Positions 26,628 to 35,612 of a DNA stretch of 64,000 nucleotides are shown here, piece by piece (within the stretch, counting starts at the first letter, position 1; the number at the start of each line of letters is the position of its first letter). The notes beneath the pieces were generated by a model. It was not told where the DNA came from and searched no databases. It saw only the letters and a program-made list of their open reading frames with translations. Source of the DNA: Bifidobacterium vespertilionis (GTDB lineage: Bacteria > Actinomycetota > Actinomycetes > Actinomycetales > Bifidobacteriaceae); the NCBI RefSeq assembly GCF_008698145.1, contig NZ_RZNZ01000010.1, positions 1-64,000 of the forward strand, given 5' to 3'. Made by a program: the position numbers and the translations under genes.

Positions 26628-28502
26628 TCAGATCACGCCGTATTCCCTGAGCAGCTTGCCAATGTCGGTGGCGTCGAGCTTCTTGAGCACCTTGGCCAGA
26701 ACGGCCTTCTCCACGAGGTTGAGCTTCATGTCCGTCACCGGGGCGCCGTCGCGCAGCTTCACGGTGGCGTTGAGCAGGTTGCGCACGTCGTACACGCTGC
26801 CCCACACCTCCGGCACGCCGCGATCCACGCCGGCCAGCGTGTAGACGGCCTCCATGCCGGTGCGCATGGAGTATTCGGTGGTGAAGATCGTGTCGCGCGG
26901 GGTTTCGGCGAACTGGCCCAGGAACGCGAAGTTCACGGCGCCGTCGGGCACCACGTCGGGGCGGTCGCCGGCCGCGCGGGGCATGAAGAACGCGGTGATG
27001 TACGGCATCATGACCGGCACGGTGTTGGCGTGGTCGTGCGCAAGCTCGTGGATGCGGTCCTCCGGCACGCCCATCTGCCATAGCCACTCCTCGCAGATCT
27101 CCTCGCCGGTGCATTCGGTCATCGGCTTCTTCACGTAGTTGCCGGGCTTGTCCGGGAACAGGCCGTACACCCACACGCACAGCTCGTTCTTGGGCTGGTC
27201 GCGGAACTGCTGCTGGCGGTTGAGGGTCCAGCTCATGAGCCAGTTGGAATCGGTGCAGGTGACGATGCCGCCGGTGACCACATGGCCGGTGAACGGGTCG
27301 CGCTTGCAGATCTTCTGGATATAGGGCGGGATCTCGCCGTCCAGCGTGGTCACGGTGGCGCTCATCCACTTGGTGGCCTGCGGGTCGGAGCAGAACGTGT
27401 CCGGATGTCCGAAGCTCGGGTCCTGCTTGGCGATGCGGCGCCACATGTCCCAGCCGCCGCCGGGCTTGATGTCCGGGTTCCATCCGGCGGGCTCGGTCTG
27501 GGAACCCATGGTGGAGTTCTCCACGCAGCCGCCGTTGGTGATGAACACGAAGTCATCCTCGGTGAGGTCCACGGCGCGCATGGTGCCGTCGGCCTCGGTG
27601 AGCACGATGCGCTTGGCGGTCTTGCGGGTGGGGCTGGAGTACGGGTTGCGGGCGAACTGGGCCTGCTGGATCTTCTGGATGGTGTCCTGGCCGGTGCCGG
27701 TCACCGCGCGCTTCGGGCCCACTCCCCCGCCGATCTCGAACTCCACGTTCTCCACCTTGGTGTTGTAGTGGAAGTCCACGCCGGCCTTCTTCAGGTACTC
27801 GACCATGGGCAGGATCATGGACTCGTACTGGTTGTAGCGGGTGAAGCGCAGGGCGGAGAAGTCCGGCAGGCCGCCGATGTGGTGGATGAAGCGCTTGATG
27901 TACAGCTTCATCTCGAGGGCCGAGTGCCAGTTCTCGAAGGCGAACATGGTGCGCCAGTACATCCAGAAGTTGGAGTTGAGGACCTCGTCGTCGAAGAAGT
28001 CGGTGATGGGCTTGTCGTACAGGTCCTCGTCCGGGGTGAAGAACAGCTTCATGATCTGCATGGAGGCCTTGTCCGAAAGGCCGAACTTGCCTTCGGTGCC
28101 GGCGTCCCGGCCGCGGTCCTTGGTGGCGCGGCACAGCGAGTAGTTCGGGTCCTCCTTGTTGAGCCAGTAGTATTCATCCAGCACGGAGACATCCGGGTTC
28201 TCGATGGACGGGATGGAGCGGAACAGGTCCCACATGACCTCGAAGTGGTTGTCCATCTCGCGCCCGCCGCGCATCACGTACCCGGTGCCAGGGATGTTGA
28301 GGCCGTCGCAGGCGCCGCCGGGGACCGGGTCCTTCTCGTAGATGTGGATGTTCTCGCCGGGCATGCGCGCGTCGCGCACCAGATAGCATGCCGCGGACAG
28401 GGCGGCGAGGCCTGTGCCGATGATGTGCGCGCTCTTGTGGTCGATGCCCGTGGGCTTCTTGGGACGCGCGAACGCCTCATAATTGCCGCTGGAATAATAC
28501 AT
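26628..28502 (-). CDS. ohyA: oleate hydratase
   Basis: This FAD-dependent enzyme (MCRA family) adds water to the cis-9 double bond of oleic or linoleic acid to give 10-hydroxy fatty acids, a detoxification of host or dietary fatty acids. The 624-residue protein has the FAD-binding HIIGTGLAALSAACYL near the N-terminus and family segments YEKDPVPGGACDGL, GYVMRGGREMDNHFE and SNFWMYWRTMFAFENWHSA. The start at 28502 (MYYSSGNYEAF) has GAAGGAGGG upstream; the frame continuing to 28847 is not coding. A palindrome TTAGAC...GTCTAA lies about 150 bp upstream. Confidence 0.96.
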   Translation of the reverse strand: MYYSSGNYEAFARPKKPTGIDHKSAHIIGTGLAALSAACYLVRDARMPGENIHIYEKDPVPGGACDGLNIPGTGYVMRGGREMDNHFEVMWDLFRSIPSIENPDVSVLDEYYWLNKEDPNYSLCRATKDRGRDAGTEGKFGLSDKASMQIMKLFFTPDEDLYDKPITDFFDDEVLNSNFWMYWRTMFAFENWHSALEMKLYIKRFIHHIGGLPDFSALRFTRYNQYESMILPMVEYLKKAGVDFHYNTKVENVEFEIGGGVGPKRAVTGTGQDTIQKIQQAQFARNPYSSPTRKTAKRIVLTEADGTMRAVDLTEDDFVFITNGGCVENSTMGSQTEPAGWNPDIKPGGGWDMWRRIAKQDPSFGHPDTFCSDPQATKWMSATVTTLDGEIPPYIQKICKRDPFTGHVVTGGIVTCTDSNWLMSWTLNRQQQFRDQPKNELCVWVYGLFPDKPGNYVKKPMTECTGEEICEEWLWQMGVPEDRIHELAHDHANTVPVMMPYITAFFMPRAAGDRPDVVPDGAVNFAFLGQFAETPRDTIFTTEYSMRTGMEAVYTLAGVDRGVPEVWGSVYDVRNLLNATVKLRDGAPVTDMKLNLVEKAVLAKVLKKLDATDIGKLLREYGVI

Positions 28503-28647
28503 GTCGCCCTCCTTCGGGTTCGATGGGCTTCGGCGGGACGATATCCGCTTCGCGGCCGCCTTCCGCAGCCTCACCCGCGATACGTCCGACGGCGATTGCC
28601 CGAGTTGACTCCATTGTGCCTCACCTTGACTGAAGATTGGCCGAACA

Positions 28648-28667
28648 TTAGACGGCGTGTTGTCTAA
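28648..28667. promoter_or_regulatory. candidate repressor operator upstream of oleate hydratase
   Basis: The 20-bp palindrome TTAGACGGCGTGTTGTCTAA has perfect 6-bp arms (TTAGAC/GTCTAA). Its size is typical for TetR-family operators. No regulator gene is adjacent, so this is inference from symmetry and position. Confidence 0.35.
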
Positions 28668-28761
28668 ATTGCTGGTACAAAGCGAACGAGACCCCTTCGA
28701 GACGGAACGCGGACCCACCGCAGCCCTCCTTCGGGCTGCTATCTCGCTGCTATCTTGCATT

Positions 28762-29033
28762 GTGGGGGCGGATTTCAGCCTTTGCAGAATGCTAAACACA
28801 CAACCGGGGGCGTATTTGGTGCGCACAGTCGGAAAATAGGAGCGCATTCGCCTTCCGCCGCATCCGCATCACCAATGCGAAAACCATTGAAATTCCGCGC
28901 TTTTCTGCCACACACCCTTCCTTGGCCCATTTCAACAGGACCGGCATGACTCGGGCTTGCAACCGGTCTTCCGGCGTTGAGACGCCCCCGATTGCGCGTT
29001 TACCACTCTGCAAAGGGCCAAATCTGCCCTCAC
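28762..29033. mobile_element. 272-bp MITE-like element with 51-bp terminal inverted repeats
   Basis: The left end (28762-28812, beginning GTGGGGGCGGATTTCAGCC) and the complement of the right end (28983-29033, beginning GTGAGGGCAGATTTGGCCC) agree at 41 of 51 positions. They share the blocks CTTTGCAGA, TAAAC and CGGGGGCG. The interior shows no gene and no transposase. I see no clear target-site duplication. The gap 28503-28761 and the DNA at 29034-29227 show no supported gene. Confidence 0.7.
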
Positions 29034-29227
29034 CTACGCAGTTACGCCAGACTACGCGCAAACGCCGCCGGAAACTACGCGCCGGAGCCGATAGCTAAAG
29101 GAAGAGGCGGAGAAGGGAGGGCACGCCCGCACGAAGCACCGGCGTTCACGACCGGCGGGTATAGTGCGAGACAACGTTTCCGCACGGGAGCCGCTCCGGA
29201 ACCCGCGCGCCGCCGGAAGGAAGGCCA

Positions 29228-30067
29228 ATGATGTCAGTCGCAACCTGTGGCACCGTATCCGTCACCGCACTGGGTCTGCCCGACTCGATCGCGATACCGG
29301 CCGCCAAGGGCACCCTGCCCAAGGCCGCCTTCGTGGGCAAGTCGCTGATTTCTGCCAAACTCAAGGCCCACTTGGTGAACGACGTCGCATCGATCACGCT
29401 GCTGGGTCTGCTGCGGCCGGCAAACGCGGGCGTGGCCGACGGCGTGCGCGTGCACGAGATTCTGGTGCTGGGGCTGCGGCTCAACGGCGCCGGCGCGAAG
29501 GTGCCGGAGGATGTGGTGGAGCACATCGCGGCGCAGCGGAAGGGCGGGATTCTGTTCGTGTGTGTGCGTGACCGGACGGATTCCCCCGCGAAGGCCGACG
29601 CCAAGGCGGGCTCACCGGCCGGCAAACCCGCACAATCAAGCCAGTCCAGCAAGCCGAGCCGGTCCGACCGCCCAGTCCAGTCCGCTCAGCCAAGCCAGCC
29701 CGTCCAGCCCGGCGAGCAATGCGCGCTGGCCGTGCGCCGGCGCATTCCCGGTCGTGCGGGGCATGTGGAGCACTTCTCCATATATACCGGCGAGTGGCAG
29801 GATCCCGCGGACATGCTCGTGGAGCTTGAGGGCACCACGATGGACGAGGTGTGGGACGGCCTGTGCTCGCAGGTGATCCTGGGCAGCGCCGATCATGCCG
29901 ACCTGGACGAGCGCATCGCCCGGCGCGACCTGATCGCCGCGCTCGAGGCCGACGAAGCCCGGCTTGCGGGCGACCATGCCCGCGCGAAGGACCCTGCCAA
30001 GCGCAACGAGGCCTTTGCGAAACTCGCCAAGGTCCGCGCGCAGCTCAAACAACTGCGCGAGCAGTGA
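29228..30067 (+). CDS. DUF4391-like protein
   Basis: This 279-residue protein has the DUF4391 layout. An N-terminal LGLPDSIAIPAAKGTLPKAAF is followed by LVNDVASITLLGLLRPANAGVADG, VHEILVLGLRLN and KGGILFVCVRD; a Ser/Pro/Gln-rich linker (about residues 118-160) and a basic segment AVRRRIPGRAGHVEH come next. The last 70 residues are helical with Lys/Arg/Leu heptads. DUF4391 proteins are usually encoded next to DEAD/DEAH helicases, often in defence or repair loci; none is adjacent here. Function is unknown and the family match is by eye. Confidence 0.6.
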   Translation: MMSVATCGTVSVTALGLPDSIAIPAAKGTLPKAAFVGKSLISAKLKAHLVNDVASITLLGLLRPANAGVADGVRVHEILVLGLRLNGAGAKVPEDVVEHIAAQRKGGILFVCVRDRTDSPAKADAKAGSPAGKPAQSSQSSKPSRSDRPVQSAQPSQPVQPGEQCALAVRRRIPGRAGHVEHFSIYTGEWQDPADMLVELEGTTMDEVWDGLCSQVILGSADHADLDERIARRDLIAALEADEARLAGDHARAKDPAKRNEAFAKLAKVRAQLKQLREQ

Positions 30068-30232
30068 TGCCGGCCGGCGCCAAGGTACCCAGCCGCCCGG
30101 CCTGACGCGATGGCCACGAAGACCGCCTGGAGACCGCCCCGACACGCAAAACACCTCGTGAAACCGGTTTCATTTTGGCGGGCCGCATGGCATACTGGGA
30201 ACGAACCATTCTCCGAATCGAAAGGATCAACG

Positions 30233-31018
30233 ATGACCTTGTCCATCGCCGTCGAGAACGCGGCCGGCACCAAGCTGGCCGAAACCGATGCCGCCGAGCG
30301 CGCCACACTCGTCTACCGCGAACCGTATGCCCCTGGCGACCGCATCCGCTTCACCGTGCCCGAGCCGGGCTACTATCAGGTTCGCGTGGATGATGCGATC
30401 GACGAATCCCTCGTCTACCTGACCGCCCCCGAATTCACGTTCACCGTGCCGTTCGAGGACGCCGCCATCCCCTACAACCCCAAGGCGTTCACCGGCGACC
30501 TGCACCTGATCTCCCTGCATCCGGCCACCGCCGACGAGGCCGGCGCCACCCGCAATCTGGCCGTCAACCCCATCGACCAGCACGATGAGGAACACGTCTT
30601 CCCGCACGCGCACGCCAACGCCGAGACCCGCAACGAGCCGGTGTTCTTCGCGCGCAACGCGATCGACGGCATCACCGCCAACGTCTCCCACGGCCTGTGG
30701 CCCTTCGCCACCTGGGGCAACGACAGCCGCGACGACGCCGAGATCACCGTGGAGTTCGGCCGCCCGGTCGATCTCGACGAGGTGGTGCTCGTCACCCGCG
30801 CCGACTTCCCGCACGACAACTGGTGGACGCAGGTCGATCTCACCTTCTCCAATGGCGAGACCCAGACCGTCCACATGGAGAAGAGCGACCAGCCGCACCG
30901 CTTCCCGGTGAAGGCCGAGGGCGTGACCTGGGTGAAGGTCGGCAACCTGATCAAGGCCGACGATCCGTCCCCGTGGGCCGCGCTGGTGCAGCTCGAGGCT
31001 TACGGCCACAACGCCTGA
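30233..31018 (+). CDS. cytosolic protein with galactose-binding-like (discoidin-type) domain
   Basis: The 261-residue protein starts MTLSIAVENAAGTKLAETD with AAAGGATC upstream; the longer frame from 30110 is not supported. The C-terminal half has a pattern typical of F5/8-type beta-sandwiches: NAIDGITANVSHGLWPFATWGNDSR, VEFGRPVDLDEVVLVTRADFPHDNWW, then a final beta-rich stretch. The N-terminal half resembles a short beta-sandwich. No signal peptide or catalytic motif is visible. It probably binds a carbohydrate or a protein partner, but its role is not known. Confidence 0.6.
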   Translation: MTLSIAVENAAGTKLAETDAAERATLVYREPYAPGDRIRFTVPEPGYYQVRVDDAIDESLVYLTAPEFTFTVPFEDAAIPYNPKAFTGDLHLISLHPATADEAGATRNLAVNPIDQHDEEHVFPHAHANAETRNEPVFFARNAIDGITANVSHGLWPFATWGNDSRDDAEITVEFGRPVDLDEVVLVTRADFPHDNWWTQVDLTFSNGETQTVHMEKSDQPHRFPVKAEGVTWVKVGNLIKADDPSPWAALVQLEAYGHNA

Positions 31019-31047
31019 AACGCGGTAATACGTCTGTGATGAGTCGC

Positions 31048-31346
31048 TTTCGTCATCCTGAGCGTAGTCGAAGGATCCTTAATATGTGCAGAAAGTCAAA
31101 GGATCCTTCGACTCCGCCCTGCGGTGTCCGGCTACGCCGGACCGTCGCCGCCTTGGTGGCGGCTCCCTTCTCCTACGGACAGCCCAGTGGGCTGTCCGCC
31201 TAACGGCTCAGTGCTCAGGATGACGAAAAACCACCTCCGTCATCCTGAGCGGAGCGTAGCGTAGTCGAAGGATCCTTTGACTTCCCGCCCTATGGCTTTG
31301 TTGCGAAATGACGAAGGATCCTTCGGCTGCGCTCAGGATGACGTTA
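31048..31346. repeat. composite TCATCCTGAGCG/GAAGGATCC repeat, long form
   Basis: It contains four CATCCTGAGCG/CTCAGGATGACG ends and four GGATCC modules. It includes the nested hairpins GTGTCCGGC-TACGCCGGACC, GCCGCC-TTGGT-GGCGGC and CGGACAGCCC-AGT-GGGCTGTCCG in the same order as at 7604-7732. It fills the gap between convergent genes. Confidence 0.85.
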
Positions 31347-31353
31347 AGGCCGC

Positions 31354-32322
31354 TCAGAAGCCGAGCCTGGTGCGGCCGAACTGATCGAGCCAGCGCAGGA
31401 TCGCGCCCTCGCGCAGCGCCCACGGGCAGATCTCGACCTCCTGCACATTGAGGGCCTTCATGATCTCGTCGGCCACGATGCCGCCGCCGACGATCTGCAT
31501 CGTGCGCTCCGGCGTGATGCCGGGCAGGGCCACGCGCTGCTCGGGCGCGATGGCGGCGAGGCGCGGGATCCAGTCCTCAAGCTGCTCGCGCGTCATGATC
31601 CACGAGTCCTCGCGGCCCGGCGAGCGCATCACCGCGCCGGCCAGACGGGCCAGCGAGCGGAAGGTCTTGGACGTGCCGACCGCATGGTTCGGCATCTTGG
31701 ACTTGGGGAAGCTCTTGACCATCGGCTCGAGTATCTTGCGCACGCGGGCGCGCACCTCCTCCAGCTCCTCGCCGGTGGCCGTGCCCTCCGGCAGGTACTT
31801 GGACGTGATGCGGCCGGCGCCCGCGGGCACGGACAGCGCCACGGTCGGCTCCTCGTCGGAGCCCATAGCCACCTCGAGCGAACCGCCGCCGATGTCCAGC
31901 ACGAGCAGTCGGCCCGCATCCCAGCCGTACCAGCGCCGGGCGGCCAGGAAGGTCAGTCGGGCCTCGTCGGTTCCGGACAGGACCGTGACGCCCTGGCCGA
32001 TCCGCTCCTCGATTTTGTGCAGGATCTTGTTGCCGTTGGGCGCCTCGCGGATGGCGGAGGTGGCCATGGCGAGCAGCTGCGTGATGTCGTATTCCTCGGC
32101 CAGCTTCATGCACTGGTCGACGGCCTCGAGAATCGCGTCAACGCCGGACTTCTTGATGGAGCCGTCGTCCTTGAGGTACTTCATGAGCCTCACCGTGGTC
32201 TTGGTGGAGGCCTCGGGCTCGGGACGGGCGCCGGGCGCGGCGTCGACGATGAGCATGTGGACGGTATTGGACCCGATGTCGAGCACGCCGAGTCGGGTGG
32301 TGTGGGAGCGCAGATTGATCAC
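31354..32322 (-). CDS. Ppx/GppA family exopolyphosphatase / guanosine pentaphosphate phosphohydrolase
   Basis: This ASKHA-fold phosphatase acts on polyphosphate or pppGpp. The 322-residue protein has the phosphate-1 motif VLDIGSNTVHMLIVD at the N-terminus, TSAIREAPNG, the phosphate-2 motif VLDIGGGSLEVAMGSDEE and a C-terminal IVGGGIVADEIM. It lacks the extra C-terminal domain of long Ppx proteins. The start codon is GTG (32322) with no ribosome-binding site, so translation may be leaderless. Confidence 0.93.
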   Translation of the reverse strand: MINLRSHTTRLGVLDIGSNTVHMLIVDAAPGARPEPEASTKTTVRLMKYLKDDGSIKKSGVDAILEAVDQCMKLAEEYDITQLLAMATSAIREAPNGNKILHKIEERIGQGVTVLSGTDEARLTFLAARRWYGWDAGRLLVLDIGGGSLEVAMGSDEEPTVALSVPAGAGRITSKYLPEGTATGEELEEVRARVRKILEPMVKSFPKSKMPNHAVGTSKTFRSLARLAGAVMRSPGREDSWIMTREQLEDWIPRLAAIAPEQRVALPGITPERTMQIVGGGIVADEIMKALNVQEVEICPWALREGAILRWLDQFGRTRLGF

Positions 32323-32457
32323 AATCTACGAGGGTAGCACCGCAAGCGCCCCCGCAGTGCACGTCAAACCTTCTATGCAGCGCACTCGGGTGCACCGAAG
32401 CACCTTTGGCGGCGCAAACCGCCTTCGGCCGCTTCGACCTGCGAGCGGTGCCCCCTC

Positions 32458-32755
32458 GTCATCCTGAGCACTGAGCCGTTAGGCGGGCCCTCTCCGTCAT
32501 CCTGAGCGAAGCGTAGCGTGCCCCGTCATCCTGAGCGAAGCGCAGCGGAGTCGAAGGATCCTTAACTTCCTGCACAAATTAAAGGATCCTTCGACTCCGC
32601 GCTCCGCGCTCCGCTCAGGATGACGGAAGGGAAACCACTGCGCTCCGCTCAGGATGACGGAATATGCTTTTGTCATCCTGAGCGAAGCCCGTCAGGGCGT
32701 AGCCGAAGGATCCTTGACTTCCTGCACTATGGCTTTGTCGCGAAATGACGGAGGC
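32458..32755. repeat. TCATCCTGAGCG/GAAGGATCC repeat cluster
   Basis: It holds three facing pairs of the composite element, with TCATCCTGAGCACTGAGCCG at the left, GTCGAAGGATCCTTAAC and AAAGGATCCTTCGACTCCG in the middle, and CTGCACTATGGCTTTGTCGC near the right end. It lies between the ppx start and the regulator stop. The DNA at 32323-32457 holds no gene that I can support. Confidence 0.8.
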
Positions 32756-32756
32756 A

Positions 32757-33416
32757 CTACTCCTCCGCCGCATCCCAGTCGATGACCGCCTGCGCGTCAT
32801 TCGCCGCGTGCATCTTGTTTCGAATGTTGCGACGGTGGCTGCGCAGCGTCTCCGGGCTGATGCCGAGCGTCGCGCAGATGGTCTCGGCGGGCATGTTGGC
32901 GGCGATCATGTCCATGATCTCCATCTCCCGTTTGGTGAGCTGGCCCCTATGCTGGCCCCTATGCTGGCCCAGCTGCCCCACCAATGCATCATGGGCGTGC
33001 GGGGCGGTGTCGAATCCATCCATCGTGCCGCCGGCCGCGATGCTGCGGATCGCGTTCACCAGCACGGTGTCGTCGTCCTTGCCCACCAGTCCCTGAACCC
33101 CGGCCCGGATCGCCTTGTCGCGTGCGTGCGCGTCCGGCACGGTCTGCATGACCAGCAGTTTGATCCGCGATGATCCCCGTCGGATGAGCCGGCATGAGTT
33201 CAATCCCTGCAGGCCTCTCAATACCAGGTTGATCAGCACCAGATCCGGTTTGCGCGCGTCCTTGGCGCAATGCTCCACCGCCGCCCTTCCGGTGGTTTCG
33301 CACCACAGCAGCGTGGCTTCCGGAATGCGGTCGAGAAGGATGATCCGCAGCATGCGCAGCGCCAGCGTATCCGCGCTGGCGACGCCTATGGTGAATGGTG
33401 TGGATGCGGTCGCCAT
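32757..33416 (-). CDS. LuxR-type regulator with aberrant receiver domain (Asp replaced by Asn)
   Basis: This 219-residue protein has the NarL/FixJ two-domain layout. The N-terminal receiver fold (VASADTLALRMLRIILL, KLLVMQTVPDAHAR, QGLVGKDDDTVLVNAI) has the phosphoacceptor position occupied by Asn-63 (KPDLVLINLVLRG), while the Thr and Lys of the switch remain. The C-terminal LuxR HTH is LTKREMEIMDMIAANMPAETI. A GQHRGQ duplication fills the linker. GGAGGGAGGGG precedes the chosen ATG. No histidine kinase is adjacent. It is divergent from a lipoprotein gene; a partial copy of both lies at 37776-38095. Confidence 0.88.
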   Translation of the reverse strand: MATASTPFTIGVASADTLALRMLRIILLDRIPEATLLWCETTGRAAVEHCAKDARKPDLVLINLVLRGLQGLNSCRLIRRGSSRIKLLVMQTVPDAHARDKAIRAGVQGLVGKDDDTVLVNAIRSIAAGGTMDGFDTAPHAHDALVGQLGQHRGQHRGQLTKREMEIMDMIAANMPAETICATLGISPETLRSHRRNIRNKMHAANDAQAVIDWDAAEE

Positions 33417-33495
33417 AGCCCCTCCCTCCTGCACGGCACGTGCTTTGATGATCATCGTATCGCTCCCGCATTGCGTCCGGGCGTTCCCGTCCGCA

Positions 33496-33728
33496 ATGAT
33501 TGCCGATCCGTGCAGGTTTTGTGAACGGGACGGCGTGTGAGTCGATTTCTGCACGTGTGTGCAGAGGGCGTCCCCGCCGGTTTCGGATCGGCCCTATGGT
33601 TGGGGTCATCGGGATCATGGGCGAAGGAGCTGACGATGGGACGGTTGGGCGTGCGTGGGGTCGTGGCCGTTGCGGCTGCTGTTGTGCTGTGTCTGTCCGG
33701 TTGCGCGGGGATGCCGTCGGCGGGTGGC
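33496..33728. repeat. inverted duplication, left copy (upstream region and signal peptide of lipoprotein)
   Basis: This stretch, from ATGATTGCCGATCCG through GATGCCGTCGGCGGGTGG, is repeated in inverted orientation at 37776-38012 with few substitutions. It covers most of the divergent promoter region and the signal-peptide codons of the lipoprotein gene. Confidence 0.85.
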
Positions 33729-34361
33729 TCGTCCTCCAGCGGCTCCGCCGCGGCGTCCGGTTCCACGCCCAGCCCGGAGATCATCACGCGGGAGACCTTG
33801 AGCCGATATGCGTCGTCATTGCAGGAGTGGACGGAGAAGAACCTCCGGTTCGCCAAGCAATCCAGCAAGGTGTCCGATCGGCAGATCCAGATTCTGGAGG
33901 AGTCGGTGCGATCCGGCGAAGTATCGACGGCCGATTATGAACGGGCGTGGTCGAATTACAAGCAGTGCGTGGTGGGCAAGGGGCAGCCCGAGCCGCAGCT
34001 CGTCAAGTATCCCAATGGACTGTACGCCCAGATGGGAGTGACGGGCAGCGAACGGAAGGCCGGCGCCTTTCTGTCCGCCGCCCAGGCATGCAACACGGCC
34101 GAGGTGCTGTACGTCGTCATGGTGTACAACGCGCAGGTCGGCAACCCCGGACTGTATCAGGATTCGGATGAGCAGATGGTCGACTGCCTGCATCGCGCCG
34201 AGTTCATTCCGAAATCGTATACGGTTGACGACTATCGGCGGGAACGTCGGGCGGATGCCTTCTCGTTCGACAAGCTCGACGTGAACGTCCGTTCCTGCGA
34301 GGTGGCCAGCAACAAAGCCGTGCTGTACGATTCCGACCCGGTTCAGGACCTCGGCTGGTGA
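33636..34361 (+). CDS. secreted lipoprotein of unknown function
   Basis: This 241-residue protein has a signal peptide with lipobox (VVLCLSGCAG; Cys about residue 22), a Ser/Gly/Ala-rich spacer, and a mature domain with three Cys (KQCVVGKGQ, AAQACNTAEV, DCLHRAEF) plus NVRSCEVASNK. This Cys spacing may form disulfides outside the cell. I do not recognise the domain. GAAGGAG precedes the ATG. It is divergent from the LuxR-type regulator, which may control it. The 5' part is duplicated as a pseudogene fragment at 37776-37865. Confidence 0.8.
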   Translation: MGRLGVRGVVAVAAAVVLCLSGCAGMPSAGGSSSSGSAAASGSTPSPEIITRETLSRYASSLQEWTEKNLRFAKQSSKVSDRQIQILEESVRSGEVSTADYERAWSNYKQCVVGKGQPEPQLVKYPNGLYAQMGVTGSERKAGAFLSAAQACNTAEVLYVVMVYNAQVGNPGLYQDSDEQMVDCLHRAEFIPKSYTVDDYRRERRADAFSFDKLDVNVRSCEVASNKAVLYDSDPVQDLGW

Positions 34362-34371
34362 CCGGCCGGCG

Positions 34372-35409
34372 TCACGCGTCGATCCATCGGCCGAAGGCGG
34401 CCAGCTTGGCGTAGAGATCCTCAAACAGCAGCCACGTGTCCACATGCGTGACGACGTGGATGCGTCCCTGATTGGTGGCGGTGACGTGCGGGGGCAGCGG
34501 ACGGTCGTCGGCGTTCAGTTTGACGCCCGGATCGTCGGCCACGGTGAACCAGCTGCATGAGGCCGGAGCGGTGTCCCATGGGGTCTGCAGCACGGTGAGA
34601 CCCACCAGCGGCGAATCGCCGAGGCAGTAGGCTCCGGTGGGCTGGGTGCCGTAGCGCTCGCCGAACCGGATGCGATCGATCTCATCGAGCAGGAACCCGC
34701 CGAGCGGGCCCAGGGGGCGGAGCCGTTCGCGCAGTTGGGCCACGGAGACCAGACACTGCCGGTAGACGTCACGCGGCACCTGCCACAGGGGGAATGCCGA
34801 ATCGCACAGCAGCGCACGGGCGGCGAAGGGATCGATCTCGGCGTTGTACTCCTTGGCGAAACGGCCGAGCGGCGGCTGCGCGAACCCCGGATACTCCTGC
34901 CCTCCGATCCACACCACGCTCATGCGCCCGGCGATGGCAGGCTCCGTCAGCGACGCACTGATCAGATCGGTCACGCCGCCGCCGGCCACGTAGTAGAGCG
35001 GCAGATCGGTGTCGTCACGCATCGCCTCGCGGATGATCGCCTCGCATGCCTCGCTGGGCCGAGGGGTGGAGGCGTCGGCCAGCGGCAGCTCGGAGCCGGT
35101 GACCACGATGCCGTCGTCATCTCGCGCGCCAAGGAGCCCGAGCAGGGTTTCGACGCGCTTGCGGCCGTCGGCGGCGGAGTGCGGGGAGGAGTGGAGGAAG
35201 TCGCCGGCATGCAGGTGCGAGCAGACGATCAGACGGATGTCGGCGGTTTCCGACAGCAGGTGGTGGACGAGCTGGAACAGGTCATCCGGGTCGCCGGCGA
35301 AGTCATTGTCGATGATCACGCGGCAGGCCTTGCGCGACTGCGCACGGGATTCCAGCCACGGCGCCGTGTTGATGGGCCACGTCTTGGTTGCCTTGGTTGT
35401 GTTGGTCAT
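34372..35409 (-). CDS. nucleoside hydrolase-like protein
   Basis: This 345-residue protein belongs to the inosine-uridine-preferring nucleoside hydrolase superfamily. The metal-binding Asp cluster is in VIIDNDFAGDPDDLFQLVHHLL; VVTGSELPLADAS, YYVAGGGVTDLISASL and VVWIGGQEYPGF follow in the positions expected for the fold. Substrate is uncertain: the family includes purine, pyrimidine and uncharacterised ribosyl hydrolases. GGGAGGTCC precedes the ATG at 35409, while the frame to 35676 runs into the divergent gene. It is convergent with the lipoprotein gene (10-bp gap). Confidence 0.82.
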   Translation of the reverse strand: MTNTTKATKTWPINTAPWLESRAQSRKACRVIIDNDFAGDPDDLFQLVHHLLSETADIRLIVCSHLHAGDFLHSSPHSAADGRKRVETLLGLLGARDDDGIVVTGSELPLADASTPRPSEACEAIIREAMRDDTDLPLYYVAGGGVTDLISASLTEPAIAGRMSVVWIGGQEYPGFAQPPLGRFAKEYNAEIDPFAARALLCDSAFPLWQVPRDVYRQCLVSVAQLRERLRPLGPLGGFLLDEIDRIRFGERYGTQPTGAYCLGDSPLVGLTVLQTPWDTAPASCSWFTVADDPGVKLNADDRPLPPHVTATNQGRIHVVTHVDTWLLFEDLYAKLAAFGRWIDA

Positions 35410-35522
35410 ATCGGACCTCCCATCGTCCGCCTGCCTTCGGCCCCGGACTGGCTCCGATTGATGTCGGGTCCCACATGGTGGGATCGGCTGCGGATTCGCC
35501 CGGGTTTGTGGCCGAAGTAAGT

Positions 35523-35541
35523 TCAATGGTTTTATCATTGA
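35523..35541. promoter_or_regulatory. candidate operator between nucleoside hydrolase and GH120 genes
   Basis: TCAATGGTTTTATCATTGA is a 19-bp palindrome with 6-bp arms (TCAATG/CATTGA). It lies in the shared divergent promoter region and could control both genes. No regulator is adjacent. Confidence 0.3.
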
Positions 35542-35612
35542 TTGAGGCATGGACCCGATCACGGTCCCGTGACACCGGCGTCCCATGATCCGAACCTGAC
35601 GAGGGAGCGCAT

